This document shows positions 11,956-22,920 of a stretch of DNA of 64,000 nt, piece by piece; the first letter of the stretch is position 1, and each line of letters begins with the position of its first letter. A program made the translations under genes and the position numbers. The notes beneath the pieces are model-generated. The model was given only the letters and a program-made list of their open reading frames with translations. It did no database searches and was not told where the DNA came from. Source of the stretch: Siphonodentalium dalli (taxonomy: Eukaryota; Mollusca; Scaphopoda; Gadilida; Siphonodentaliidae); NCBI GenBank assembly GCA_032622095.1, contig CP136064.1, positions 219,496,205 through 219,560,204 of the forward strand. Direction: 5' to 3'.

Positions 11956-12235
11956 ATGGATCTCAGTCTCTTCGTGTTGGGCGTGTGTTTCGTAGCTTCG
12001 TCTTATAAAGTTAGAGCCACTCAACTACCCGTGGTTCGATGGTCGACAGCAAAACAGTCGAATTACGAGACTGAGATAGGAAAACAGCTTCAGTTGAAAT
12101 CGCGCGGAGCTTGCGCGGTGGAATGTACATCTACATTTGGATGCTGGACATTTGATTTTGATGAGAACTCAGGCCTCTGTAGCCTATCACCGGCGACTCC
12201 GAGTTGGTTCAGTGCCGCCAACCGAAGCGGGAGGG
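11956..12235 (+). CDS. Lectin gene 1, exon 1: signal peptide and PAN/apple-like module
   Basis: Encodes residues 1-93 plus one base of codon 94. Residues 1-21 (MDLSLFVLGVCFVASS, then YKVRA) form a typical secretory signal peptide. Residues 53-75 carry a compact cysteine pattern (C53, C57, C63, C75, around FGCWTFDFDENSGLCSLS) resembling a short PAN/apple domain, a fold used for protein or carbohydrate contacts. The exon ends at a strong donor (GGG|GTAAGT-like, GT at 12236), phase 1. The start is the first in-frame ATG before the signal sequence and aligns with gene 2. Exon length (280 nt) equals that of 27618-27897. I infer a secreted, pattern-recognition-type lectin. The ligand cannot be read from the sequence. 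Confidence 0.88.
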
Positions 12236-13608
12236 GTAAGTGTATATTATTATTATATTATTATTGTTATAAAATTCATTTCAAACGCATTTCACAATCA
12301 ATTAGTTCCAATGCGCGTACAATATAGGAAAATCCCACAAAACATATAATACAACAAGTAATGTCTATGATTGTCACCACACCACATACGGCTGGCTGGG
12401 CAATATCTCATAACATAATTTGAAGAGATGAGTCTTGACAGCCGTATGAAAGTCCTTGGAGTGGTCCAATCTTCGTATAGCATACGGCAAGCAGTTCCAC
12501 ACACCAATAAATGGTTTTGAAAGGACCTACGACCATATTTAACATTGGTCTTGACAATGTCCTTCAATTATAATCCACTGGCAGTGGATCGAGTGAAACG
12601 ACCAGTACTCACATGCAATAAACATATCTTGTATATAAGAAGGCATATCGTGATTTAGCTACTTATATACAAACCATATTATATAGCACACTTGTCGACG
12701 ATATTCAAATATCATCATATGCAAACTTTCATCACTGGTGTTATTTTGGAATACAGTGAGACACTCTTCATTAGCTTGCTGGTGGTTACTATAGTGAGTT
12801 GAGATGGTCAATGCGGGGAAACCACAAGACTTAAAACAGCATGCTTCATTGCACTTTCCGACAAATGACAACGCACCCTTCTAAGACAACGCAGATGAAA
12901 GTAAGACACCTTTACGCTGTCAGAAACCATTTTGCCTATAGACATTGTGTATATACACATCTAATCTGCATACCTTTGTTTGGAAATACGTGTACTCTTT
13001 CAACCGGACAGAGTAGTTCCATCGTCTTGGTTTATGTTGCTTATTAATATTAAATAAAGATCGCACATACTATGTGTCTTCATGGTGAGACCAAAATAAC
13101 ATAACAGTGTTATCTGATATTATGGCTGGAGCGAGTTTTTTTTTGGTTGTGGTCACGCGCCATGATTGTCATGTTAACATAACATTGTCATGTGACATTA
13201 TGACCGGAGTGAGTTTTTCTGCTGTCATGGTACCATGTCAAATCAACAGAAACAGAAGCAACAACACTCAGATCAGATGACATCGTGGTCACAGGTTTTC
13301 CGATATAATACAGACAAAACAGGTTTTTATTAAGAAGTGAAAAAGCCAATGTGTTTTCAGTAAATTCAGCGAATGTGGGGTACGTTAATGGCGTTATATT
13401 TATAGATCTGTTTTGATAGGTGACAAAAACGAGTTAGTAAATGCCTAATTTGGGAATTGAGTTTTGTGCGCCGATTTAACATTCATCAATAAGTCTTTCC
13501 ACCAACAAACGTCTGAAAGTATATATATATCCTCATCACATTATTAAACAAAATGGAATTTACTTGATTTTAGTTATATTCATCTTTGACATTCACCATT
13601 CATTCTAG
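12236..13608 (+). other. Intron 1 of lectin gene 1
   Basis: A 1.37-kb GT-AG intron, phase 1. It contains a duplicated block of about 75-100 bp at roughly 13085-13235 (AACATAACA, GTTATCTGATATTATGGC then GGAGCGAGTTTTT, repeated as ACATTATGACCGGAGTGAGT). No exon-like frame was recognised in it. Confidence 0.7.
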
Positions 13609-13803
13609 CATGTCGTGAAGACCTCGGCTACACACTTGTCCCCAGAGCGATGTGTCTGAAAGTTGATCTGACCACCACATTGAAGAGGGGCGACGCCAAA
13701 AGCAAGTGTATCTCAGAAGGAGGTAATCTCGCTCTTGTGAGCAACGAGGGTGAATTCAATGTCATCAAGATGTTCTTGGCATCGATGGGCCCGGCAGCCC
13801 AGG
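13609..13803 (+). CDS. Lectin gene 1, exon 2: N-terminal half of the C-type lectin-like domain
   Basis: Encodes residues 94-158. The acceptor is TTCATTCTAG ending at 13608 and the donor is CAGG|GTGAGT at 13804, both phase 1. The peptide begins CREDLGYTL, has C95 and C109 (the extra N-terminal pair of long-form lectin domains), then C127 and the ISEGGNLALVSNEGEF helix-strand typical of the family, in which a small-residue GG precedes LA. C127 corresponds to the first canonical cysteine. The exon aligns without gaps to 50158-50352, at about 85-90% of bases. Confidence 0.9.
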
Positions 13804-14222
13804 GTGAGTACTAATCACATACGAGGTTTCCATGAATCCAAAGGCAGGGATAGAAACACCCAGTAGGAGGTGGGGTCATAGTTTATGTTGAACATAATTG
13901 GCATTCTAGCGAAGAGCGGACTTACAGAGAATATATTTAGAACAAACATACATGTTTTATAGAATAACAACTACGAATTTTAGCAATGAATTTTTAATCT
14001 CGAAAAACAGGTAAACGTATATAGCTTCAGTGTCCATATCATGGATCATATTAGAAGTCAATATCTATAATACATGTGAAATACATATATAGAGGATCTC
14101 CAACGAGTTATGTTGGGATATAAGATTTTATGAAACGAGTTTGATACATACTTACCTGGAATCAACACATTGCTCAGATACATTGCACGTATTCACCGGA
14201 CAGTGTTGATTCATCGCTTTCA
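13804..14222 (+). other. Proximal part of intron 2 of lectin gene 1
   Basis: The intron runs 13804-19484 (5.7 kb). This first stretch has no recognised feature. The rest of the intron is filled largely by the mobile-element relics listed next. Confidence 0.5.
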
Positions 14223-14654
14223 GTGTTTTCTTCAAGTTGCACCCAGGTGGGAAAACATCAGCAAGGCAAGCACGATATTACATACTTTTCTGCCAATATA
14301 CAATTGGATCCTGACAATATGATGCCTAATATTGTGGAGGACCAATTTCTGAGTGTTCATGCTGAATATGACTCTGTATTCAACCATGAAATTACAGGCT
14401 ATAATGGTGTAAAGCTGTTGTAAATATGGGGCCTGTCCCCCCCCCCCCACAACGAAAGGGTCGCCTAGTGGCAAGCTAAATTTGTTGATGAACTCGAACA
14501 ATTAGGCGTATTCAAGCGACCTGATCGACGAACTCGGAATAGTGGAGGAGTACATTAACTTTCCTTTCTCGTGAAGAAGTCTAACGGGGGTTATCGGTTA
14601 GTTACTGCATTCGGGAAGGTTGGCAAATAGAGCAAACCACAGCCAGTTATTTAT
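14223..14654 (+). pseudogene. Ty3/Gypsy-like retrotransposon relic, N-terminal RT region
   Basis: A frame from 14223 reads through NMMPNIVEDQFLSVHAEYDS, a segment typical of the linker before reverse transcriptase in one group of metazoan Gypsy-type elements. After a stop near 14421, other frames give YLQQL/GRPFVV-like shadows and a SNGGYRLVTAF-like RT motif near 14583-14610. Stops and frameshifts break it. It is colinear with the RT, RNase H and integrase pieces at 16031-17780, with foreign sequence between. It is non-functional. Confidence 0.6.
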
Positions 14655-15069
14655 AGATAATTGGTTTTTCCGGTTTAAAAGTCGAACCAGGAGGCCGAGT
14701 CCGGTAAAAGGTGTAGTTGGGAAATTCAATTTCGTTTATTGTCCTTTACATTATTATGTCAATAATGTTGATTTTTGGTTTGTGACAAGCTATGTCAATT
14801 ACCAATAAAAGAAATTTAAAAGATAATTTGTAAGTCTTATATTTAAACTTTTATAGATATGTTTCGTTCTGCAGCCCACTGGTGGTTATGGTCGGAGACG
14901 ACCCAGTCGGCCGCCGGTTCGTTAATTAGGTGCTGGTTGTTATTGTTATTTTAACGGAATTCTGAGTTGGTCATTCGCGAAACCAATATATTTTATATTC
15001 TATAATTACAAACATGGGTATATAATATATTATCTTGAGCGCGTTACCATTTCGACTATGGTTTTCTTG
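14655..15069. repeat. Dispersed repeat B, copy 1
   Basis: Matches 47532-47879 in direct orientation (CCAGGAGGCCGAGT, GTCCTTTACATTATTATGT, GCCGCCGGTTCGTTAATTAG, TTTTAACGGAATTCTGAGTT). This copy has about 80 extra bases (around 14778-14855), including an AATAAA-like signal. The last 48 bp form terminus C, which also occurs at 22725, 44516 and 50105. The copy interrupts the Gypsy relic. It could be a solo LTR, but no TG..CA ends or target duplication were found. Confidence 0.75.
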
Positions 15070-15073
15070 TTAA

Positions 15074-16030
15074 GGGTCAGACGCACGTTTTGCCAAAATT
15101 TCCTGGTATTTCAAAATGTATTTTCCCTAAATCTATCAGGAATATCTTTGTGAAATTTTGTACAAGAGATTATTGTGGTACCATACATAAGAACCATTGG
15201 ACATTTGGTTATTATAATCTCATTTACTTTACTTTTATGGCATGAAAAATCTTTAAAATTTCACTGTGTTCAGGTACCGAGAACTACTGTAAAACAGATT
15301 TTTTTCGAAAGTGCATTTCATATATACATGATGTCATATCTGAAGATCATGAGAGGAGACTTAATTTTTCTTGATTCATGAAATTAAATGATTATTTTCA
15401 TTCAGAAAGACAACTACCAAAAATAATGTTTTATTATTGATAATTTTCATGCCATGCTTGTTGGTCATTGAAAAATTGGGCTCAGTTGAGTTCTGGGTCA
15501 TGGGTTCATAACCAAGTTAAATCTGACCACCATATCTCTTAACACTGTGTCCTAATTTCTATTGATTGCTCCCTGCTTGAGTGGACAGCACCACATTTGA
15601 ACAATTGTTTTCATTGGGCTGGCATATTTGTGACTGCTTTATTCTTCATTATAATACATGGGGTATGATGCTATAATATGCAATTCAAAAGCTAACTCAA
15701 CATTATGATACAAATGAAGCCTCCTCTCATGGAGTCAAGACAATAGGCTATTTGATGGTTGACATGTTGTTTGAAATTATAAATTTTTCTGGCAGTTCTC
15801 GGTACCTAAAGGGACAGAAACGAAACAAATATTTTCAACCTCTCAAATGTATTAAAATCCATTATAGTTATTGTCTCTTTATAATTGCTCTGATTCTATA
15901 TATAATGAAAATTATCATATGTAAAATTCAAGATTTTTCACCAGATAGATCGAGAGAAATTCTTTGTTGAAATTCACTTGCCATTTCTGGCTGGATTTAC
16001 TGTGATTTATGCAAAACGTGCGTCTCCCTC
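15074..16030. mobile_element. TTAA-flanked palindromic MITE (957 bp)
   Basis: TTAA at 15070-15073 precedes GGGTCAGACGCACGTTTTGC. The mirror GCAAAACGTGCGTCTCCCTC precedes TTAA at 16031-16034. Further paired inverted blocks lie inside, such as AGGTACCGAGAACTAC near 15272 against GCAGTTCTCGGTACCT near 15793, and ATGAGAGGAGAC against CCTCCTCTCAT, so most of the element can fold back. It is inserted in the Gypsy relic, whose reading resumes at the right-hand TTAA. Confidence 0.8.
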
Positions 16031-16287
16031 TTAAAGGTGTGCGCGTTTGCACAAAGTTTGCTGTGGGCATGCCCGGTTCTGAGACGGCGTTAGCGGAGTT
16101 AATGTCACTCATTCTCGGTGATTTATTAGAGCAAGGTGTCGTGGCAAAACTGGCAGATTACCTTTACTGTGGTGGAAACACGTATAATGACGAATTACTG
16201 AAAAATTGGATTCATATTCTTCAAGCCTTCGCTAAGTGTGGGGTTCGTTTGTCTGCATGTGAAACAGCAATCGCAAAGTCTATATAG
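16031..16287 (+). pseudogene. Ty3/Gypsy-like relic, reverse transcriptase palm
   Basis: The frame reads GVRVCTKFAVGMPGSETALA, then LADYLYCGG and LQAFAKCGVRLSACETAIA, matching the palm and thumb of Gypsy-type RT. The catalytic Asp-Asp position reads D-Y, so one metal-binding aspartate is lost. The frame ends at a TAG near 16285. This continues the fragment ending at about 14654 once the intervening elements are ignored. It is inactive. Confidence 0.7.
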
Positions 16288-16369
16288 AGTTGCTGCTCTT
16301 AGTACGTGCGCGATTTCAACAATAGTTAGTTGCCTGCGGTCACTCATCGGTGCATTATCAGGGAGCTAA

Positions 16370-16760
16370 ATGTGTTCCAGAGTCACGGAGCGAGTGCACC
16401 GTGGAATTGCTAAAGGTGAAGGTAACCGAAGAATGACCTTCAGCTGATACACGTGACACGTTATTAAAGGATGACATCGTGTTTATTTTATTTGTACATC
16501 ATATCTAAATAATTTAAACTGGTGAATTAATGGGGGAATTTATTTTTGTGAGTGGGAAATTGATTTATCTAGTTGCAGTAGTTCTGGGTTCAAATTTGGG
16601 ATAGCCATGTCGTACACTTGTGATTTATTTTAGATTTTTCTTGCATTTTCGTGATCAACTGGTGTCAATCTAGCTGCAGGCTTCAATTCAGTGAATTTGG
16701 CCGAAAGGTTAACACTGTCGTCTATGGGAAACCATTTCGTTCAGTGATTCCACAAATTAC
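16370..16760 (-). repeat. 448-bp repeat, diverged copy
   Basis: The reverse complement matches 45923-46370 (GTTGATCACGAAAATGCAAG, ATTTCCCACTCACAAAAAT, TAAACACGATGTCATCCTTT, CTTCACCTTTAGCA, ACACATTTAGCTCCCTGAT) with small deletions. It is inserted in the Gypsy relic between the RT and RNase H parts. Confidence 0.8.
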
Positions 16761-16881
16761 TCGGTCGCATATACTTCCACAGTGTCAAATGACCAGCTCG
16801 AGATAAGAGGAATGATGAATTTCATGTTTTTTCAATAAAATCAACAAAACGATCATATTTACCGCGATGTGAGGGTATTCT

Positions 16882-17780
16882 GTGGATAGTGACCGAGCAG
16901 TAAATGGGAGAGGTATTGGAGCTACACTTTATGTTGTCAGAAATGAAAAACCAGTGCTCGCGAAATTTTTCAGTGCAAAGCTTCGGAAGCATCAAGTCAC
17001 ATGGCTCCCATGCGAGGTGGAATCTTTGAGTATTGCCTCAGCAGTGAAGCATTTAGCCCAAATAGTGTGCAGTCAGAGAATCGCATGTTCAATTTAACTG
17101 ATAGCAAACCATGCGTTCAGGCTCACGATACCCAATGTCGTGGATAATTGTCTGCCAGTCCCAGGGTCTCAACATTCTTAGCAACTGTCAGCCGTCAACA
17201 AGTCAGTGTTCGACATGTGGCAGGACAGGCAATCGCGAGCAATAACGCTGCAGAATGCAATGACAGTGAATGCAAAATTTACCAATTCATTATGCGAACT
17301 GAGGACTCGGTAGTGAGACAAACGTCAGTACATGCAGGACATCCCCTCTGGTAAAGTTAAGGTACCATTCACTAGCCGTTCTGCTTAACTTAAAACTCAG
17401 TCAGAATGTGCAGACTTAAGGCGCACTCATGCACACCCATCACAGGGAACGCGCCCCTCAAAGGGATACAGACATTAATCATCAATGGTGTGAAGTGCTA
17501 TTTGAATGTTGTGAGCATCGTGCCAGACGGTCTCCTAGTGGTTAAGAAATCAGACCCACTCGCACCTGAACGAGATTGTATAGTGATTCCCAGAGGTGTT
17601 GTTCATGGAATAGTGACCGCTTTACATATTAAGCTCGAACATTCCTCCTGTCACCAACCGAAGGATGTATTGCGCAGATACCTTTTTTTGGCATTGGACA
17701 TTAATAAAGTAATTGAATCAGTGAATAATTCGAGTCATATATGTGTTCTTTTCTTTAAAAAGTTCCTATATATAAAATAA
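16882..17780 (+). pseudogene. Ty3/Gypsy-like relic, RNase H and integrase zinc-binding region
   Basis: The frame 16882-17097 reads [11 protein letters not shown], then [12 protein letters not shown] and the [17 protein letters not shown] helix of a Gypsy RNase H domain. The frame 17148-17354 covers the connection (STFLATVSRQQVSVRHVAG, NAAECNDSECKIYQFI). The frame 17406-17780 has IVIPRGVVHGIVTALHIKLE, HSSCHQ and NSSHICVLF, the His-His-Cys-Cys arrangement of an integrase N-terminal zinc finger. No integrase catalytic core follows. Stops separate the pieces, so this is a truncated relic. Confidence 0.75.
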
Positions 17781-18307
17781 TAAAACTTTTTTCATTGCAT
17801 ATTTTAGTTTCTGGGCGGCCATGCATTTGTAGTACTATTTGTTTGGAGGAAAACTCACCATAAATTGTCTGAAAAAATGAATCAGTATTGAGTGTTTATG
17901 TCTGCCAGATTATTGAAAATGTGGTTGAAAAAATATTTATATTGTTTTATGTTGATTTGTTCCTTCACACGACAAAAATATAGTTCTGCAAATGGCTACC
18001 AAAAAAATTAATTATGCAACGAAACATGTTTTCAGTTGGACTCAATATAGGTCGATTATTACACGAAATATCAGCATATTTTTTCACATAATTAAAATAA
18101 ACGCACATAATTAAAATACACGCGCTCTGTTTATACCATATACGGAATAGACTAACACTGAACACATTTTAGTGTTTTCAAGTTTACACTTCCAACCTTA
18201 TCCCGCCAATACACCGGGTTTAGATCAAGATCAAAATCTCAATTATCGGGAAATTATTTTCCATCTTGTGCCCCAAACCGTCGAACTAAAAGAGTTCAAC
18301 CCAGCAC
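17781..18307. other. No recognisable feature
   Basis: AT-rich intronic sequence of lectin gene 1. No repeat match was seen in the window. Confidence 0.4.
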
Positions 18308-18744
18308 TTAAAGGTACTCAATCCGATTAGTCAGTCCCCATATCATCAGATTCCAACAACAATTTTGTTTTTGAAATGCCGCTTCAGTTATCAGAATCGA
18401 TTAATTGCCCAAAAATAATGCTAACCATATTCAACTATAGTATAAAATTGCCCAAATCCTGTTATTTATCAACATTTTGTCAAATATCTGACACAAAAAA
18501 GCCACTTTATTTTAGAGTTATCCATCTTCATGCGCAATTTGGTCCGAGACACTCTTCGCGTCGACTTTTACTGAGCCACTAAATATTCCAGGTGGTGAAA
18601 AATAATACATTTGAAAAAAATCGATATCTGATCACTCTGAGCGTTGATGGGTGGGTTCCTCGACTCGAATCAAAGATTTTTTTTTACCGCCGAAGTCAAA
18701 TAATTAGTAATTGAGGACCGCTTAATCGGATTGAGTACCTTTAA
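18308..18744. mobile_element. MITE-A copy 3
   Basis: TTAA-AGGTACTCAATCCGATTAG starts at 18308 and CGGATTGAGTACCT-TTAA ends at 18744. It is closely similar to copy 2 through the interior (CAACAACAAT, AATGCCGCTTCAGTTATCAG, CACTCTTCGCGTCGAC, GATGGGTGGGTTCCTCGACT). Confidence 0.92.
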
Positions 18745-19484
18745 TATTACACAATATTCCCCAACTTATGGACCAATCCAATTTTAAATTTGACATTATA
18801 GTAGGACATATTTCGACTCTGGGTCTAAAAGCAATACACGTTACAGCGCAAATAAAAAACGTTAATGTATATTAGAGCTAATTTTTCAGCCTGTTGTTGT
18901 GTCAATCAAACGGTTTATGGGATCAGTCATGAAATCCAATTGTTGAAAATGTTACCAAGATTAGTGGAAGAAAGACACCCAACCCCTTCCCAATCTGAAA
19001 TGTCCCTGGTGAATACAACTGATTACCCAGAGGCTAATCATCTCGAATGCTAATTACAATTTCTCTATATATAATAGATACATTTTGTTCCGGTTGGCTC
19101 GTCGTACATTACCGGTCGATGTGCATAATTCTACCCGTAAAACAGTTTGCGATTCACAAACGTGTTTACCGGTACGACTAGCTACTGGTTTACGTAGGCG
19201 ACTAAGCGTGCACGTTTTAAATAGGAAAATAGCTAGTAATGTCAACAATGATACACGTGTATGATCTTTTCGTCTGTCTGTCGTCGGCTTATATTTCCTG
19301 AGCATCCCTACAGGTGAAAATAGACCATTCCAGTGTATACTTTTATAACTGATGGGGAATTCATTTTGTAAATAAAGGTTTAAATCATACATGTCACAAA
19401 CGTCAATTATATATAGCAACTAACTCCACAATATAAAATCAACAACGGTAAGGTTAGACTGATATAGATTTCTTTTGACCACAG
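18745..19484. other. Distal part of intron 2 of lectin gene 1
   Basis: No recognised element. A minus-strand frame of 121 codons (19054-19419) and a plus-strand frame of 62 codons (18865-19053) are open but show no family resemblance. The acceptor TTTCTTTTGACCACAG ends at 19484. Confidence 0.4.
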
Positions 19485-19705
19485 TTAACTACTGGATCCA
19501 AGGGGATGACAACGGACATGACAACACATTCACGGACGATGCGGGGAACTCGATGACGTTTTTCGACTGGGGCCCATACGAACCAGACATAATTATGCAG
19601 GATTGTCTTGGATTGTGGTGGGTGGGTGGCACATGGAAGCACGGTGGATGGTTGTGCAGCAAAGATCACGCTTTGGTGAGCCTCTGCCAAATGACAGCGT
19701 CATAG
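19485..19705 (+). CDS. Lectin gene 1, exon 3: C-terminal half of the C-type lectin-like domain
   Basis: Encodes residues 159-231, stop TAG at 19703-19705. The peptide starts VNYWIQGDD, the conserved strand after the second helix. It continues through DNTFTDDAGNSMTFFDWG and PYEPD, which occupies the position of the EPN/QPD sugar-specificity loop, then C199 in QDCLGLWW, GGW at the WND-like strand, C216 and C226. C127-C226 and C199-C216 are the expected disulphides. E191-P-D replaces a canonical EPN or QPD triplet, so calcium and sugar binding are uncertain. The homologous exon at 57306-57526 has the same length. Confidence 0.9.
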
Positions 19706-19960
19706 AACTGCATGATTGAAGCATCCAATCCATACTCACAGTCACCACTCACTGACAGACGATCAATGGAAGATCCAATCCAACAACACATGTACGATGT
19801 CGTCGCCAAAAGTGAACATATATTACTGATTTATTTATTAAATGACTACTTTGTGCATATACTGCTTACCTCGTCAATTGAAGGTCATATTACTGGTCCA
19901 ATTGAGTGTACGTTCACAAACTTGCAAGTTTTCCTCGTATATTTTGCAGGAATTTCGTCA
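19706..19960 (+). other. 3' flank / likely 3' UTR of lectin gene 1
   Basis: GAAGCATCCA, ACTCACAGTCACCACTCACT, CAACAACACAT and GTCGTCGCCAAA followed by TTTATTTATTAAA align with 57527-57725 after gene 2, so the duplication extends past the stop codon. No canonical AATAAA was found within this stretch. Confidence 0.65.
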
Positions 19961-20239
19961 TAAAACTATATACATGTATACCGCCAGAATATGAACACAT
20001 TCGTGTAAAATTCATCTTCACCATTTGAAACTAACGACAAAAGAAGTAAGATGTCTGTAGTTCCACGTGTAACGGGTTCTACTAACTTTCATGATTGATA
20101 AGTGCATGCTATTTACAAACAAAACTCGTTAGTATGGCTACCAGTGGATCTAAAGAGTTTTTGGGGTCTAATTCTGTTTCTATATTGGACATTATACCAT
20201 GATTTAAAACTATATTGTAAAAATTTGATTATGACTGAG

Positions 20240-20605
20240 GCATTATTGTATACACCATTTATCACACTTCTTTCCTACCTACTTCATTATCTTCCCTACG
20301 TATTTCATTATCTTCTCTCTTCTATCACTCCTCCGTCTGTCTTATCCCTGCACTCGCTTAACTAACTTCCCAACATTTATTTGAAAACACAAAACAATAT
20401 TCAAATTCCCGTCCTCTTTACCCTGTAGCTGTCTGTATTGCCACTCGGGATAACATTTCTACCGGAAAGGATTTTTTATAAAAGCCATATATAGGCTCAT
20501 GGCTTGTTATCCAACCCTCATTTGAACTATGTTTTTTTTCTATATGTATAATTGTCGATGTGATGTTCTGTTCTTTCGTTCAAATAAATATTGTTTACAC
20601 TGAAG
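20240..20605 (+). repeat. Probable 5'-truncated LINE 3' end
   Basis: A pyrimidine-rich tract (20268-20345), then GGCTTGTTATCCAACCCTCA and AATAAATATTGTTTACACTG match in order the 3' end of the LINE at 52610-56345 (CT-rich tract, GGCTTGTTGTCTGATCCTCA, AATAAAAATATGTTTACACT). No coding part remains. Confidence 0.6.
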
Positions 20606-20742
20606 AGTTTTTGCTTCTCATGTAGATGCAGAAACTCTTTAGATCCACTCGTAGCCGTGCATGCTACCGAATTTTGTCTAGCTGTAGTACAGAGGCATTT
20701 GAAACAACATTTGGTATCGTTTTCTGGCACATAATAGATTTC

Positions 20743-21603
20743 AGCCTAATGTCACCCCCATCCCCGGTCATGACTTTAGGTTACACTGGTGTAAATAGGG
20801 TTCGGAGTGGCATCTATTGAAAAATGTAAACCAAACCCACCCTACATGTATATGAATTTTTTCAAATCTGAGAAGGAGCGGATAGCTCAGTTGGTTTATG
20901 GGCCGACCACAGAGCTACAGCTTCGACACGGTCGGAGGTTCGAATCCGACATAGTATCGGTCGGACTTTGTGTTGCTATCTGCATTCCCAGTACAATGGG
21001 CATCACGAATGAACACTCGATGCCATGATCAGTGCATTGAGAACGATTTCAGAAGCAAAAGAATCTCAGACACAATTTGAAAGACACGTACTGGGATATT
21101 TTCGTACCTCGATCCGCTCCTCTCGTAATGGTTACCCTGTTTTCCATATAAACCTCAATGCTAACGTTTTAGCGTATACTGTTGGCAATATAAATTATGG
21201 GTCCAAAATTTTCTTTAAATCTGTAAAATTGACATTTGGGGAAACTTTTTACGCAAAAAAGTCATGTCCGTCTAGCAGGGAATTTGCCTTTAAATCTTGT
21301 GTTTTCGTAACTAGTGTCATAACCGCATAAAAAAATACTGTCATATTTTAGACCGCACCAAAAAATTCAAACTTCACTACGAAGGGTTAATTCCTGTGCC
21401 AATGGCTATTTTGCCTATGGGAATTCATAGGGAAGAGGTGTGACGATTTTTTTATGCAAAATGCACACAAGGCTATTGACCAATCAGGGCCCAGTGTCTA
21501 TTTTATTCTCTCATATATATGCCTCCCGCATCCGCTAGATGCCACTCCGAACCCTATTTACACCAGTGTAACCTAAAGTCATGACCGGGGATGACATTAG
21601 GCT
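20743..21603. mobile_element. TIR element of about 860 bp enclosing a tRNA-like SINE head
   Basis: CAGCCTAATGTCA at 20742, followed by CCCCGGTCATGACTTTAGGT and ACACTGGTGTAAATAGGG to GTGGCATCT at about 20815, is mirrored at 21537-21603. The inverted arms are about 65 bp and nearly perfect; the left arm has 7 extra bases (a CCCCCAT doubling). Between the arms lie a tRNA-derived sequence and about 580 bp of unassigned DNA. No transposase was seen and no target duplication is evident. Confidence 0.85.
20875..20950 (+). repeat. tRNA-like SINE head (not a functional tRNA gene)
   Basis: Box A TAGCTCAGTTGG (20883-20894) and box B GGTTCGAATCC (20938-20948) match the internal RNA polymerase III promoter consensus at tRNA spacing. 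The 5' end reads GGAGCGG, but no matching 3' acceptor strand follows the T-arm. Unrelated sequence continues instead, as in tRNA-derived SINEs. It may promote polymerase III transcription. Confidence 0.7.
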
Positions 21604-22720
21604 GGGACCAACGTCGGGTCGGGAGCCAACGCTATAAATGGCTATTCCGTGTGAAACAATGTGCGTACGTTAAAGATTCCAGAAAAAAACACATGTTTTT
21701 TCGGTGTTTGCAAAATTATAGACAAACGCTGAGACTATTCTATTGTCTAATAGCCCAATTAACAATATTTTGGTAAATGCAGGAGGGTGAGTATAAATGT
21801 TACAATACCAGGGTGCTTGAATTTGCTTTAGATTAAAACGAGGTCTCAAGTCCATATATAACATCATGGTCAATAAGTTTTGAGGGAATGATTTAAAATT
21901 ATAATTTCATGTATATGCTCAAATACCACAGAAAGTGGTGAAATGGGTTAATAAAGAATTCAATAATTAACTGGAGAAATATATAGCAAAAATATATTAT
22001 TATAAGATATAAAACTTATCCTGTTAATATATAATGAACATCATATCAGTTGTCCTGAGATAACTAGATGTGCTCCGCACAATAATAACACAATTTATGC
22101 AGATCGATGCATATGATAAGTAGTATTCAACTGCTAATGCCATCATGAAGTTTTCAATAGCAGCGTAGAACAGTGAAGAATATTCTGTCTAAATATCCAC
22201 CCATTTGACCATCAAAATAGGGGTGCAAGTCACATACATGCATATGTACACAATATTTTCACCCCCTGTGGACCGGTCCTGTACAGCAAGGTAGCAGTGG
22301 TTGTGGTACTATGTAAACCCGTTAGCAGGGGACCCCAATCACACCAGTAGCTTTTAGAAGATATCACGAATTGTCATCAGCGAACATATATAAGGATATA
22401 AGACATAATGGGTGAGTTATTCCAATAGGGAATTTTATATAATTACCACAGATGACCAACTATATATTTTACAAGTAGATAAGTCGTATTGGCTGATAAA
22501 ATGAGACTTTTATCAACATTTTCACTATCGGACGAATAAACCGAAAAAACTTGGATGTTTATCATTCATCGTCCATTGATTATCCACTCAATAGATACTG
22601 AATCGAATTTATTAATTTTTTGATGGCCAACGACCCCCTGAATCACAATATCGAGGGCGATAGATTGGCAATGGTAACGTTCGCAGGGGCCCGCGCTTCC
22701 AAATGAAACTGTCTGCAGGT
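21604..22720. other. No recognisable feature
   Basis: Intergenic AT-rich DNA with no gene or repeat relationship detected. Confidence 0.4.
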
Positions 22721-22724
22721 GGTA

Positions 22725-22800
22725 ACAAGAAAACCATAGTCAGAAATGGTAACGCCGCCAAGATAATATTATTAGCCATAAATATAAATTATAATATAAT
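22725..22800 (-). repeat. Terminus C of dispersed repeat, inverted copy
   Basis: ACAAGAAAACCATAGTCAGA then AATGGTAACGCCGCCAAGAT is the reverse complement of the ends at 15022-15069 and 47831-47878, and closely resembles 44516-44590. The ATTAGCCATAAATATAAATT extension is shared with 44562. Confidence 0.75.
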
Positions 22801-22920
22801 TATAATATAAACTAGCTTTCAAATTCCATGTGGGAAATTTGGATACTTCCATATATCCAGTTTTCCCGTTTCTCGTGTTATACATTACATTCTTCAATTA
22901 AGCTGTCTCGCTTTTTATTA

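Noticed and set aside
20875-20950. Functional tRNA gene
   Set aside because: A and B boxes are present, but the acceptor stem cannot pair and non-tRNA sequence continues, as in a SINE.
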